Below are positions 1-9,429 of a stretch of 64,000 nt of DNA, in pieces; the first letter of the stretch is position 1; every line of letters begins with the position of its first letter. Origin of the DNA: Apophysomyces variabilis (Eukaryota > Mucoromycota > Mucoromycetes > Mucorales > Mucoraceae). The stretch spans positions 185,735-249,734 of the forward strand of contig MZZL01000378.1 in assembly GCA_002749535.1 (NCBI GenBank), read 5' to 3'. Made by a program: the position numbers and the translations under genes. The notes under the pieces were generated by a model, which did no database searches, had not been told where the DNA came from, and saw only the letters and a list, made by a program, of their open reading frames with translations.

Positions 1-696
1 CAACGTACAACGTCAGGGTGATGTCATGCATTCCTCTGAACAGGTCCTTATCATGGTATAGCGATTGGTATACTGTCCTGTCAAAGATGTCCCTGTACAT
101 CCCTTCCTCATTCTGGAAATTATAGTGATAGGACAGGAGCTTGCGCGTCTCCTCATCACCAAGCATGCGAGCCAGCTGTCCAGCAATTGAAAGGATCTTC
201 ATTGTCTGCGCTGGCTGCAAAATGGGTTTGCCATTTGCCTGGCGCTTGTTAGATTCCTTGTATCAGCTTTCTTTGCATTCGTTGCAGACAGTCTTAGGTT
301 CATCTTTCATGTACAAGATACAACCGTTACGACATACGTCATATACTTCCAGCTGTACATCATATTCCTCTTTTACTAGCTTGTCAGACAAGTGGTAACT
401 GAGCAGAGGGCAGTGTCACTGATTCCGATCTACATGTTGGTAAGAAATGTGAAATGTACAATGAAATGACACTAACTGTTTTGCACGATTTCAAGGAATT
501 CATTGAAGATCTTCACCATGTTGTCATAAGCCTTATGAGAGATGTTGGAGCTGACTGCGACCATGTAAAGTTTGACGCTCATGCATTCTGTGTACGTCCA
601 AGAAGTATGTTTCTTGTACTCAAATGTATGGGCACTGTCGTTCGTTTCATCAGAACAAAGATCTATAGGATCAGAGTCAACTATTTTGCATATCAG

Positions 697-890
697 TAGA
701 GCTTGAAATGGGCGGGTTATAAATGGGTGGGCCTTAATTGAGATGGGCCTTAAGTGTGCGAGTCTAAGTGGGCCGGGTCAGTATATTGGCCCATGGCCCA
801 CTGGGCTGGGTCAAAGTATAGACCCATGACCCACTGGGCCATTGTAGTTGGGCCCAACCTTGGCCTAAAGCCCAGTTAACTAAAGCGATG
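697..890. repeat. hAT-1 left subterminal GGGCC-rich repeats
   Basis: A cluster of short direct and inverted motifs built on TGGGCC, CCACTGGGC and GGGTCA follows the TIR. It is paired with a comparable cluster at the other end (3945-4245). Such subterminal arrays are where hAT transposases bind in characterised elements. No coding potential is seen. Confidence 0.7.
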
Positions 891-1188
891 CTTGACCCAA
901 TTCCTGACAAAACTTATTGCTCAATTGATTTCAAACATTGATCCCAATGTTAAATAACTGATTCATAATGCATGTCATTGCAATGTCATAACAAACGCAA
1001 GTTAAGTGATGTGAAATGCAATTGCATTTATTTGTAACAAATATAGTTAAGTATATAAAGAGCTTTAGTGAATAAAAAAAATTGGTTGCAAAAAGCTAAG
1101 CAATAAAACGAAATAAAGAAACTGACAGTAAGAATTAAAAAAAAAGCAATGACAAAAAACACAGTGACCAGATTAAAGTGTAAAGCAA

Positions 1189-3626
1189 TTAGTGCAATTG
1201 AGTGCAAATTTGGTGTTTCTTTAGCATGCATGCTCGAATGGTCTCAACATTCAGTGACGATCAGCTTTGTGAGATAAGATTCCTTCCACTAGAAAAGACA
1301 CGTTCAATTGGTGCACTGGAGCCTATTCTAAAGTCAATATAATTTTGGTAACTATTGATATCAATGATACCTGGAATTGCCAAAAAGTCATGAGCAATCT
1401 GAGAGAGTACTGGATATACTGCTTGTCTGTCATGCCATCACAACAATGGATCGCTTGTTCTTTCTTTGCCTTTTTCCAAGTAGTCATCAAGTTCAGTTGC
1501 TTTACTTTTCTTCTTTAGTGCTGTGCTGTTGACGTCGCCGTACATATGTTTAAAAAACTCATCAAGATCAGCATCAGTGCTAGTATTTGCCTCATGTAAG
1601 CCTTCACTTGGTGCTGTCATCAGTTCTTCATCGTCATATAAGATGAAAGGCTTGTAAACATCATATACTTCTTGGCATTTTTCTTTGCAGAAATCGATCC
1701 ATTCATCACCCCATTCATGTTTTCGATAGTAATCAGTTTTCAATCGTGGATCAAGAACTAATATATAGAGTAAACATACAAGTCATCGGAAAAGTCAAAT
1801 AGTTTTAACCTACTTGTAGCGACAGAACAGATTGGTGAAAGGTTGGTTTTGCAATAGTATTTTCTTAGTTTTTGAAAGCATGTTTCAGCAGCAGTAGCAA
1901 GTTCGTGTGAAGATGATGTATATTTGTCCAGCTTATCCATCATGAGATTATAGGCAGGGATGACAGCACTGATCGTTGGATATTTTGATGCAGACAAAAA
2001 CAACGTCGTTGTTCGAAAAATCTTTTACAGAACAAAATAAGTAAGCAATAACCATGAAGACATATAATATACTTACAGAAAATAAGTTTAAAAATTTAGA
2101 CAACAGGTCCCATTCATGATCACTTAGTCCAAACATACTCATCGCCTTTCTATTGGCAGCCACTAAAAGCATCAATGGAATTCTCAATTTGATTGCATTG
2201 TCGATCATATCTGTGGTAGAGTTCTATTGTGTTCTGCAGTCAAGTGTTGGTTGGATAGATGGACAGTTTTCTGTAGTGTTAATGTAGGTTTGAAGTTGTT
2301 CACGACGTTTAACTGACATGTGGATAGATCGAATCAAAGACTGAAGCTATAATGTGAACTTGTTACTATAATTTAATCTGAATAAAAACGAAATTTACCT
2401 TTTGAACTGTATCTCCGATACCACCAAGTCTAAGGAAAAGTGCAGGTTCATCTTCATCTTCAGCTGTTGGTAGTACATTCAATGTTTTCAGAGCATCTTG
2501 CACGCCAAGGTTTATTATATGCGCAATACAACAGTTATGTTGATTTGCTGCATTGAACTGTACACCGAGCTTTTCCCATTGTTCTTCAAGGACCATCATC
2601 ATCGTATCATTGTTGGTGGCATTGTCAGTAGTGATAGCCAGGATCTACAATGTTTTTAGAAACGATATTGTACTTAATATCAATTTACCTTTGTAGCAAT
2701 ATTCAAGTCATGCATCAAGTCCATGAATACTTTCGCCAAATTTTCACCTGTATGTGCGCCAACCATTAGAATAAAATCCAGTAAGACGTCCTGAAGTTCC
2801 CAGTTTTCATTGACAAAGTGACCTGTTACTCCCAGAAAAGAATGATAGTTTGGTGAGGTCCAGACATCAAGCGTGATTGATATTTTTGCATCCAGATCCT
2901 AGATGAAATTTAATACTATGGCTCATTAAAAGAAATAAACTTACATTCAGTCTCTTTTTCAACAGCGCCCGACCTTCCTCAAAGTTCTGAATAATGTCAT
3001 TACGAATAGTTTTCCCAGAGACAATAGCAGCAGCAGGTTGCAACATTTGAACAAGATTATGGAAGTGTACAGATTTAACCTCAAAGAACGGCTGGTCATT
3101 GGCAATGACCCACTCAGTAAGCTTTTTACAGAAGTCATTTTGGTCAAATAGTCTTTGTAGTGAACTAATATAAAAACTGGTAAGTCTATTATTAAACCTA
3201 TCTGCAATCCAACCTACCTGCCAAAGTACTTGTCAAGGCCTTTCACAGGCTCTCCCTTTGCAACACTATACTCGCTATAATACTTTGTTTGTAAATGTAG
3301 TAGTGATTGTTTTGTACTGCCATCGTGACACTTGACGAAGAAATCTTTGTTTTTGCTAATTGCTTTTGTAAGAACCTAAGAGTATGCTAGTAATCGTAAG
3401 TATACCTCTCACATAAAATGCATTTGGCACGTTTGGTTTCATTTGTCCATTCAGCTTTTCTAAAAAACTTCCAGACAATGCTTGTTGTTTGTCTTTGTCT
3501 TTTTGCAACGCTTGTTGACGTAGAGGATTCAGAAAGAGTAGTGTTGTGCATGTTATCAGTTAGAGTGCTTGCATGTCTTTTTAATGAGGCTGCATTGTTT
3601 GTTGAACTGACTTCATCAAATGACAT
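1189..3626 (-). pseudogene. hAT-1 transposase (BED finger, RNase H-like DDE, hATC), nearly intact
   Basis: Nuclear cut-and-paste transposase. The first exon (3626 to about 3405) begins MSFDEVSSTNN and has a BED finger (VWKFFRKAEW, CILC). Several short introns follow, e.g. 3230-3178 with GTAGGT...TTAG. Next come the first catalytic region (DVWTSPNYHSFLGVTGHF, about 2860), the second Asp region (ITTDNATNND, about 2620), and the C-terminal hATC domain (AIPG, intron, SAPIERVFSSGRNLIS) near 1290. Only two in-frame stops were noted: TGA near 1438 where hATC proteins usually have Trp, and TGA in the Arg/Ser stretch near 1270 that looks like CGA to TGA. This is the least decayed hAT in the window. 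Splice sites were assigned by eye, so exon ends are approximate. Confidence 0.85.
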
Positions 3627-3659
3627 CTTAGCAGTTACGTTTAAGGAAAAGTGAAAAGA

Positions 3660-3938
3660 GAAAGAGAAAAAAAAAGAAAACTAAAACCAAAATGAATATA
3701 AAAAGAAAATAAAAAGAAAGAAGAGAAAGACTACTGTATCTTTGCTGTAATCTAAAAGCAAGAAAAGAAAAAGGAAAAGACTACTGTGTCTTCACCAATA
3801 CTTGCAGAGGAAAATGAGAAGATAAAGGATGATAGTAAGAGAAACCAGAGCGAAACGCCATATATAAGTAAAAATTTTCTCACAGTCACAAGGTACGCTT
3901 ATACTGATTTAGCTTAAATGTTTGTTTACTAACAGCCT
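3660..3938. other. hAT-1 5' untranslated region, A/G-rich
   Basis: Purine-rich stretch (AAAGAGAAAGAGA-type) between the transposase start and the subterminal repeats. It presumably holds the transposase promoter on the minus strand. No motif could be assigned beyond the purine bias. Confidence 0.4.
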
Positions 3939-3944
3939 CTATAT

Positions 3945-4245
3945 AGATAAATGGGCAAACGGGCAAATGGGGCAAATGGGCAAATGGGGCAAATGGGGCA
4001 AATGGGGCAAACGGGGCAAATGGGCAAACAGGGCAAACGGGCAAACAGGCAAATGGGTAGATAATTGGGTAGTCAGGTAGGCTGCATTTATTAGGTAGTT
4101 AAGCGGGCCATAACTGGGCTGGGCCACTATGTCAACCTGTGACCCGCTGGGCCACCATATCTGGGCCACTTCTTGGACTAATGCCTGGCAGTCTGGTAAT
4201 ATATGGGCCAGGTCCTGGGTCATCCCAGCCCAGTTACAAGCCCTA
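3945..4245. repeat. hAT-1 right subterminal repeats (GGGCAAAT array and GGGCC cluster)
   Basis: From 3950 to about 4065 there is a short-period array of GGGCAAAT/GGGCAAAC/GGGGCAAAT units, followed by GGGCC motifs like those at the left end and then the TIR at 4245. The regular array exists only on this side, so the two ends are asymmetric. An apparent Pro/His-rich ORF here on the minus strand is simply this repeat read in frame. Confidence 0.8.
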
Positions 4246-4673
4246 CATATCAGTAAGTGCAGAATATACTTTCATTGCTTACGGTTCTGGCTTTCCATAG
4301 CTTCTTCAACTACTTCATCACCATCTGACAGAAAGTCAAAAAGCATATCAAGTAGGTCATATTCTTCTGGTTCTTCATTAACACTGTCTGGCAAGTCGAT
4401 CAAGTCCAGGATATCAATCTCTCAATTGTTCTCAACAGCAGGGACTTCAACATCTTTGGTATGTTCCTCAGTTTCCTAACTATAATATATTAATGACTAT
4501 TCTGATTACTATTTTAACAATTGTTATACTGTAGCCTCTTCGTTAAGCTCCAACAAATGAATGTCTCACTTTTTATGCTGTATAAAGCAAGCTCTTCTAT
4601 GGCGGTTATAACGCTTGAGTCCAGTAAAGGTAACATGGCAGATATGGCAGGTAATAATAGTTGGAAGGGTCAT

Positions 4674-5563
4674 GGTGAGTTGATAGAAAAAGATTGAATA
4701 TGGATGTCCTTTTTTTTCACTTTATATATCTTATTCACTCTGTCAATAGCTTGTTGACTGGTTTCTCTGTCAACCAATCTTGTCATGGTATTGTAATATC
4801 TTAGTCGTCATTATTGTGAGTAATCATATAAAGGTTTGCAGGTATTGGTTCATGCAGATATAGCGCATATGTAATTTGAAAAGCTTCACTAACAGTACAA
4901 TTGTACATCAATTAACACACTTGTATACGCAATGTGATTGGCTCCCCTTGTTGTCAGAATTCATATGCAACATGGAAGCTAACGCATAATGCATATTAAA
5001 AGAGCGATTGTAAAGGTGAGTTCATGATTGATGCTGGTAAGTATGATTCACGTTGAGCATGATAGATTGATTTCTACATGGAATGATTGAAATCGCATAT
5101 AATCCTAAATAATAAAGGTAAGACAAGTGAATGTGTTAATGGTAACATGCATATTCTTACAAAGTCGTTGTAGTTTTCTTTTTTAAAAACTTTTTATTGA
5201 TAAAAATTCGCAATTTCAACACTGCTTAAATTTTTCGTTTTGGCTAAGTGAACAGTAACCTCAGCGCTGCTATTTATGGCAACTGTCCAATCATTATGCA
5301 ATATTTTCCTTGAGTAACAGTTGATCCGTCCCTATACACACCAATTACACCTATCATATATAGTCTGCAAGAAGACTATGGTGATTCTACACGACCATTC
5401 TATTATAAATCAGGAAGATGTTCATTATGACTCATGGAACAGATTATCAACATCACGTTGTATGAAGATGCGCTTTTTTTTAGTGACTAATATAAATACT
5501 AGTAAGATTTGAAAGGTACGTATTTATCATCTCTTTTAACATCACTTTATTTTTTTATTGAAA
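4674..5563. promoter_or_regulatory. Divergent intergenic region of CACTA-1 (Tnp2 leftward, accessory ORF rightward)
   Basis: Lies between the Tnp2 start (4673, minus) and the accessory ORF start (5564, plus), so it should contain both promoters. The region is conserved with 56660-57549 in inverted orientation (copy 3), including the blocks at about 4800-5010 and 5200-5560. No long ORF is present. Individual promoter elements were not resolved. Confidence 0.55.
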
Positions 5564-6268
5564 ATGTTATCAACTACCAACAACAACCAAAGGTGAGAAA
5601 ATGCAAATGCAGAATTGCATAGAATCTTGAGCAAGGTCATAGATGAGAAGCTTCCTGGTTTGGTTGAAGCATCAGTGCGCAAGGTTATATTGGAACAGCA
5701 GGTGGAGTCTTTGTCTATGTTCAGTAGCCAGCAGTTTGGCAGCCAACAGTTCAGCATCTTGGGTGATATAAGTGTTCCAAACAATGCTTCTATGGCAATT
5801 GTTCATGGTGAAACTCCCCCTTCCTGCTAGGTTCCCAAAGATATTTGGAATTAACCTATTCTGTTACAGTCTCACTTGCCTGTTGACTTGGATATGTCCA
5901 CTCTGCACTGGTTAGAAGCAAGAGATCACAAAAGACAGCAGGGAAAAAGCTCCATCCTTTGAAGCTTATGGTTTCTTATCTGCCATGAGCACCCTCAGTC
6001 GCCAGTGTCATTCTTGCAATCTCAGTACCTGCATCTGGGACAGAAGGCGCAAATGGTGTTACAGCAACTAGAAGTGGCGTGTGGTTTCTCAGCGACCACA
6101 CACAGCTGAAGCAAGGTGCCAGGTGAAAAGCGCAAAGCCGCTTATATTACTATGGAGGCAATGGCGCTAGAGATGGGTGTCTCTTTGGACCTTTGCAAGA
6201 ACTACTGGGGGGCAGATTGTCTGATTAAGCGCAAATGGCAGAATGCTTATAATCAACATAACAGATAA
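5564..6268 (+). pseudogene. CACTA accessory ORF (ORF2), copy 1; function unknown
   Basis: Starts at ATG 5564 (MLSTTNNNQ) and reads, with several stops, to TAA 6266-6268. The N-terminal part looks helical (ENANAELHRILSKVIDEKL) and the C-terminal part ends in a Cys/Trp/Lys-Trp module (GVSLDLCKNYW..., then KRKWQNAYNQ). The same module occurs in the divergent ORF of the unrelated CACTG element (16322-16931: GLPFDCCINDW..., SKHWHNRAQQ), so it is a real conserved protein and not random reading. Stops include TGA after NNNQR and TAG near 5828. By position it could be the TnpA-like partner of Tnp2, but I see no sequence proof of that role. A further fragment lies at 61574-61852. Confidence 0.65.
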
Positions 6269-7269
6269 GTAAATATAATGTCTTGATTGTATGCTTATTG
6301 ATAAACATATGTTAGACTTTCTGCTCAAGGCAATGACTAACAGTAAAAGAGTCACTTGCTTATATTTCAGAACTATAAGGTTACAGGCGGCCACAGTTTA
6401 AAATAGGTTGCGTCAGATATAAGAACTATTTAACCAATAAAAATCTGTGTCAAGATCGACTTAAAAAACCAAGTAAAAAGTTCCCACCATCGTTTTTTTT
6501 TCTTCTTTTGTTTTTCTTTTCGTCTCTCCTAATACTGGTTAAAGTTTTTTTTGGCGTGCAAGTCATTACTTTCCTTCATTCTACTCTAACATTGTTTGTA
6601 TAGGTACTATTGTCTAACAAAGTACATGCTAACCTCTCTATACTATAGGCAATTAGTGTTGGCGCTAATGGGCATTCTATGTAGTGCTTTTTGTCAGTCA
6701 ATAGGTAATTTGTTTATTTCTTATAACGTCTTCTTACACCTCCTATAGTACACTCAACTATCACTATCACTTTTGCGCCTCATTCCAAACAAAACACTGT
6801 ATAGCTTCAGCATTCAAAATCAGTTTCACCAAGGTAATTGAGTTGCTTACTTCTTATTGCTGTGCTTATAATTGAAAGTTTAACACTCTCTTTTTTTAGT
6901 ATACTAGTATAAAGCTTTGCACAGTAAACGGCATTGTCACTGCTTTATTGCTATTGTACAGATGACTTGGAATCTGTTCTCACTTTCATTACAGCTATAA
7001 GGTAAAGGATCCTTTTTATATAGTTTATAGTTACTCATCTTTTTGTATTTCATAAGATCCTTGTGTTGCAGCTATCTATGAGGCTTACTTCGAAAATCTT
7101 TTTGGCTGACAACGTTAACTCTATTTATTAATCGTTGTTCTCATTGTAAGGTTATTATTCTTGTTAAAATGTGTTTGCACATATTTTTCTTTTCTGGTCA
7201 TGGTAAGTAAATGTAAACAAAAATATAGGACTAGTTTTTTTAGTATAATTACATAGGTTCTTTTATCCA
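6269..7269. other. CACTA-1 interior, no recognisable gene
   Basis: About 1 kb of A/T-rich sequence between the accessory ORF and the subterminal repeats. It has many stops in all frames and no match to other parts of the window that I could see. It may be 3' UTR and spacer of the accessory gene. Confidence 0.5.
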
Positions 7270-7607
7270 ATAAAACATACTTTACCATCACTACTTTATT
7301 ACTACTTTACTACTATTATGAATTATAGTAATCACTACTTTCTAACTACTTGATCACTGTCTGAAAATTTAGTAGTTACTACTTTTTAACTACTTGATCG
7401 CTGTCTCAAAATTTAGTGGTTACTACTTTTTAACTACTTGATTGCTGTCTAAAATTGTAGTGGTTACTACTTTTCTACTACTTTATCATTGTAGTTGAAT
7501 TTTAGTAGTTACTACTTTTTTATTACTTTATAACTAATAGGGCATCTTTAGTATTTACTAAAAGTAGTAAATGTTACTACTTTTAGTTGACCCTGTGGTC
7601 ATAGTGT
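7270..7607. repeat. CACTA-1 subterminal repeats and TIR
   Basis: Repeated units of the form TTACTACTTTTTAACTACTTGATC or shorter ACTACTTTT cover 7290-7590 and end with the TIR (CACTATGACCACAGG on the minus strand, 7607). The core ACTACTTTTAGT is the same core as in the arrays at 61300-61573 and 63691-63860. CACTA transposases are known to recognise subterminal repeats of this kind. Confidence 0.85.
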
Positions 7608-7854
7608 ATAACCAATGGATCTGATCTGTTATTGTTCCTTAAAAACTATTATCATATCAGAAATATCTAATTTGTTCTAAGTACTTAATCTTCCACTATT
7701 ATGAATAAGCCTCATAAAAAGTTTTACAATCTCAATTGAAAAAGTATCACACATTTAGTATAAATAAGCTTCAATAAGAAATAAAGTTGATTAATACCTT
7801 TTAGTCTAGTTAATCACTGATCTATTACCCTATTGTCTATATTCATATTTAATA
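7608..7854 (+). repeat. Gypsy-A1 5' LTR, truncated (about the last 247 bp)
   Basis: Matches the 3' part of the complete LTR at 13264-13679, from TATAACCAATGG on. Its own 5' part lies on the far side of CACTA-1, outside the window. It contains the inferred transcript start AGTCTAGTTAA at 7803-7813. Confidence 0.85.
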
Positions 7855-7870
7855 TTTTTTTTAACCTTAT
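7855..7870 (+). promoter_or_regulatory. Gypsy-A1 putative self-primer binding site
   Basis: A T run directly follows the LTR and leads into TTAAC (7861-7865). This is complementary to GTTAA, positions 7-11 of the inferred transcript AGTCTAGTTAA (7803-7813). No match to a tRNA 3' end (TGG...) is seen. The complementarity is only 5 bp here, weaker than in Gypsy-B, D and F. Confidence 0.4.
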
Positions 7871-7903
7871 CTTCTTGATCATCTTTATTCCTTCTTTTTT
7901 ATC

Positions 7904-9300
7904 ATGTTTATTCCTATCCAAACTTCTGTTTCCTTTCTCTCTTCTATTTTTTCAGAATTGTTCACCTCTTCTACTTCTACTGTGGTGTTTGGTAACCTAC
8001 CAATGAATGCCTCTCCTTCAGTGTCTTCTGTTTCTCAGCAGTTTAATGACATGGACATTGACTCTGTTACTCGTTGCTTGGTGTCTGCAGTTGGCTCTAT
8101 ACTAAATACTTCTTCTACTGATTTTGAGAACAATTTTAATTGTCTTAAATTGAAAGTCCAAGGACTTGCCAGTCAATTGGTCTCTGTAAGCAATGAAGCT
8201 AGTGAACAGACTCAAGCAATCCATATAGCTTTTGAAGTTAGATCTCAGGATTTAGCTAATATGGCAAAACTGTATAACTTGCTAAACAACTTTTCTAGTT
8301 CTGCCCAGTCTTTCTCTGCTGTTGGTACTAGTGCTCCTTCCATTCCAGTATCACCTCCTATTATCCAAAAGGCCTATGGTTGTCCAAAAGAGGTTCCTTA
8401 TTTTCAATAGGTTGATAGTACTGTTTTCCAAAAGAGTAAGATTATATTCTGGGATATCAAAGCTTGTTTAGACAAGTTTGAAGACGTTATCTTTTGCTAT
8501 CAATTGGACATTGATGCCAATTAGTATCAATTAGTTATTACACATGTAGATTCTAATCAACATCTTTGGCTAAAACAGTTTGTTGAAAGTTCTAATAAGC
8601 CTATTTCTGAGATTATATAGCAGGAATTCAAAACTGCCCTTGTAAAGAATTATGATTTAACAGTTGAGGACAACAAAGCCTATGCTTATGAAGAATTGTT
8701 ATTAATGTGTTTTAAGGAATAAAAAAAGACCATTGAGTAGTTTATTGATCGCTATAATGCTTTATGCATTAGATCTGGTATTTGTGATGCTCACATTTTA
8801 ATTTGATACTTCTTGCGCGCTCTTTCTGCTAATTTGGTTAAGAACATTAACATAACTCTGGAGTTAGCCTCTACTGAAGCCAAAAACAACTTGGAGTTTA
8901 TATGCTCAAAAGCCCTGAATCTTTACAATCAAGCGCATCACTTAGATACTCTGGCTGCTGTTAGTTCTAAGCATTCTTCTTCTGTCACTTCTGATCCTCC
9001 AGAAAGCTCAAAGAAGTCTAGACACACTTTGTTATCTTTATCCAGTTCGCCTGGTAAATCAAAAGTCAAGTTAGGCAAGTTTTGCTCATTTCATCAGGTT
9101 ACTACCCACAACACTGACGAGTGCAAGGCAAAGAAAAAGGGTGAAGAACCCAAAGTTAAGAACAAGTGTTGTCACTGCAGTGCTCCTGGCTAGTCTCCTA
9201 GCCATCAATGTAATACAGCTATCTGTTCTGGATTTTCTTCTTTGTCTTCTTTTGGGGATGTTGTGGTTCCATGCATTGTCTACGTCATTATCAGTAAATG
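7904..9300 (+). pseudogene. Gypsy-A1 gag
   Basis: Capsid/nucleocapsid precursor. Begins MFIPIQTSVSF (ATG 7904). The first 168 codons are open and then interrupted by TAG at 8408, with further TAG/TAA at Gln positions near 8522, 8620, 8720 and 8738. The C-terminal end is Lys/Cys-rich with a nucleocapsid-like Cys/His pattern (FCSFHQ...DECKAKKK, then CCHCSAPG). The equivalent in Gypsy-A2 is at 47017-47916. The C-to-T pattern suggests cytosine deamination on the sense strand. Confidence 0.8.
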
Positions 9301-9429
9301 ACACTCAGCAAACTGGTAACAACAATATACCTTTAACAGTGCAAAAAATACAGAGCATAGAATTTAATTCTGATGAAGAGAGTCTCATGATAGCTGCAAA
9401 TATGCAGAACTGTAAGTTTGACACTTGAT

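Larger units (their letters stand above)
697..4245 (-). mobile_element. hAT-1: complete hAT transposon with 8-bp TSD
   Basis: Terminal inverted repeats read TAGAGCTTGAAATGGGC at 697 and, inverted, TAGGGCTTGTAACTGGGC at 4245. The flanks are a perfect 8-bp duplication, CATATCAG (689-696 and 4246-4253). The empty site is visible in the related Tnp2 copy at about 57972-57980, so both boundaries are firm. The element is 3549 bp and encodes an intron-containing transposase on the minus strand. Both subterminal regions are dense in GGGC/GGGCC motifs. It is a sister family of hAT-2 at 18.6-22.2 kb. The insertion lies in an intron of CACTA-1 Tnp2. Confidence 0.95.
1..4673 (-). pseudogene. Tnp2-type CACTA transposase, copy 1, split by hAT-1 and truncated by window edge
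   Basis: Likely cuts and joins CACTA ends in the nucleus. The gene starts at ATG 4673-4671. Exon 1 encodes a C2H2 zinc finger (TCHICHVTF...YNRH). It is followed by a GTGAGA splice donor and then an acidic exon (about 4254-4475). hAT-1 (697-4245) lies in the next intron. Exon 3 (about 480-680) and exon 4 (1 to about 435) follow, the latter with a Cys pair motif (YDVCRNGCILY, CNECKES) and the start of the Tnp2 core (DIFDRTVYQ). Copy 3 at 57.6-60.8 kb has DGTVYQ there, so a G-to-R change sits beside a presumed catalytic Asp. Stops include a CGA-to-TGA change in the acidic exon and a TGA after CKES that copy 3 shares. The 3' half is outside the window. Confidence 0.85.
1..7607 (-). mobile_element. 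CACTA-1: CACTA/EnSpm DNA transposon, left end outside window
   Basis: The visible terminus at 7607 reads CACTATGACCACAGG on the minus strand and is preceded by an array of CTACTTTTAGT-type subterminal repeats. A near-identical terminus (CACTATGGTCACAGACC) ends a second copy at 61573 and starts a third at 63691. The element holds a Tnp2 transposase on the minus strand (1-4673) and a divergent accessory ORF on the plus strand (5564-6268). Sequence just outside the terminus (7608 on, starting TAT) is the interior of the Gypsy-A1 LTR, so CACTA-1 inserted in that LTR. The other flank is outside the window, so the 3-bp duplication expected of CACTA elements cannot be checked. Confidence 0.85.

Noticed and set aside
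1438..2602. Host genes on the minus strand
   Set aside because: All fall between verified hAT-1 ends and read as hAT transposase exons.
3950..4065. CRISPR-like or protein-coding repeat (Pro/His-rich ORF)
   Set aside because: Units are 7-9 bp with no spacers and lie inside the hAT-1 end; it is a subterminal array.
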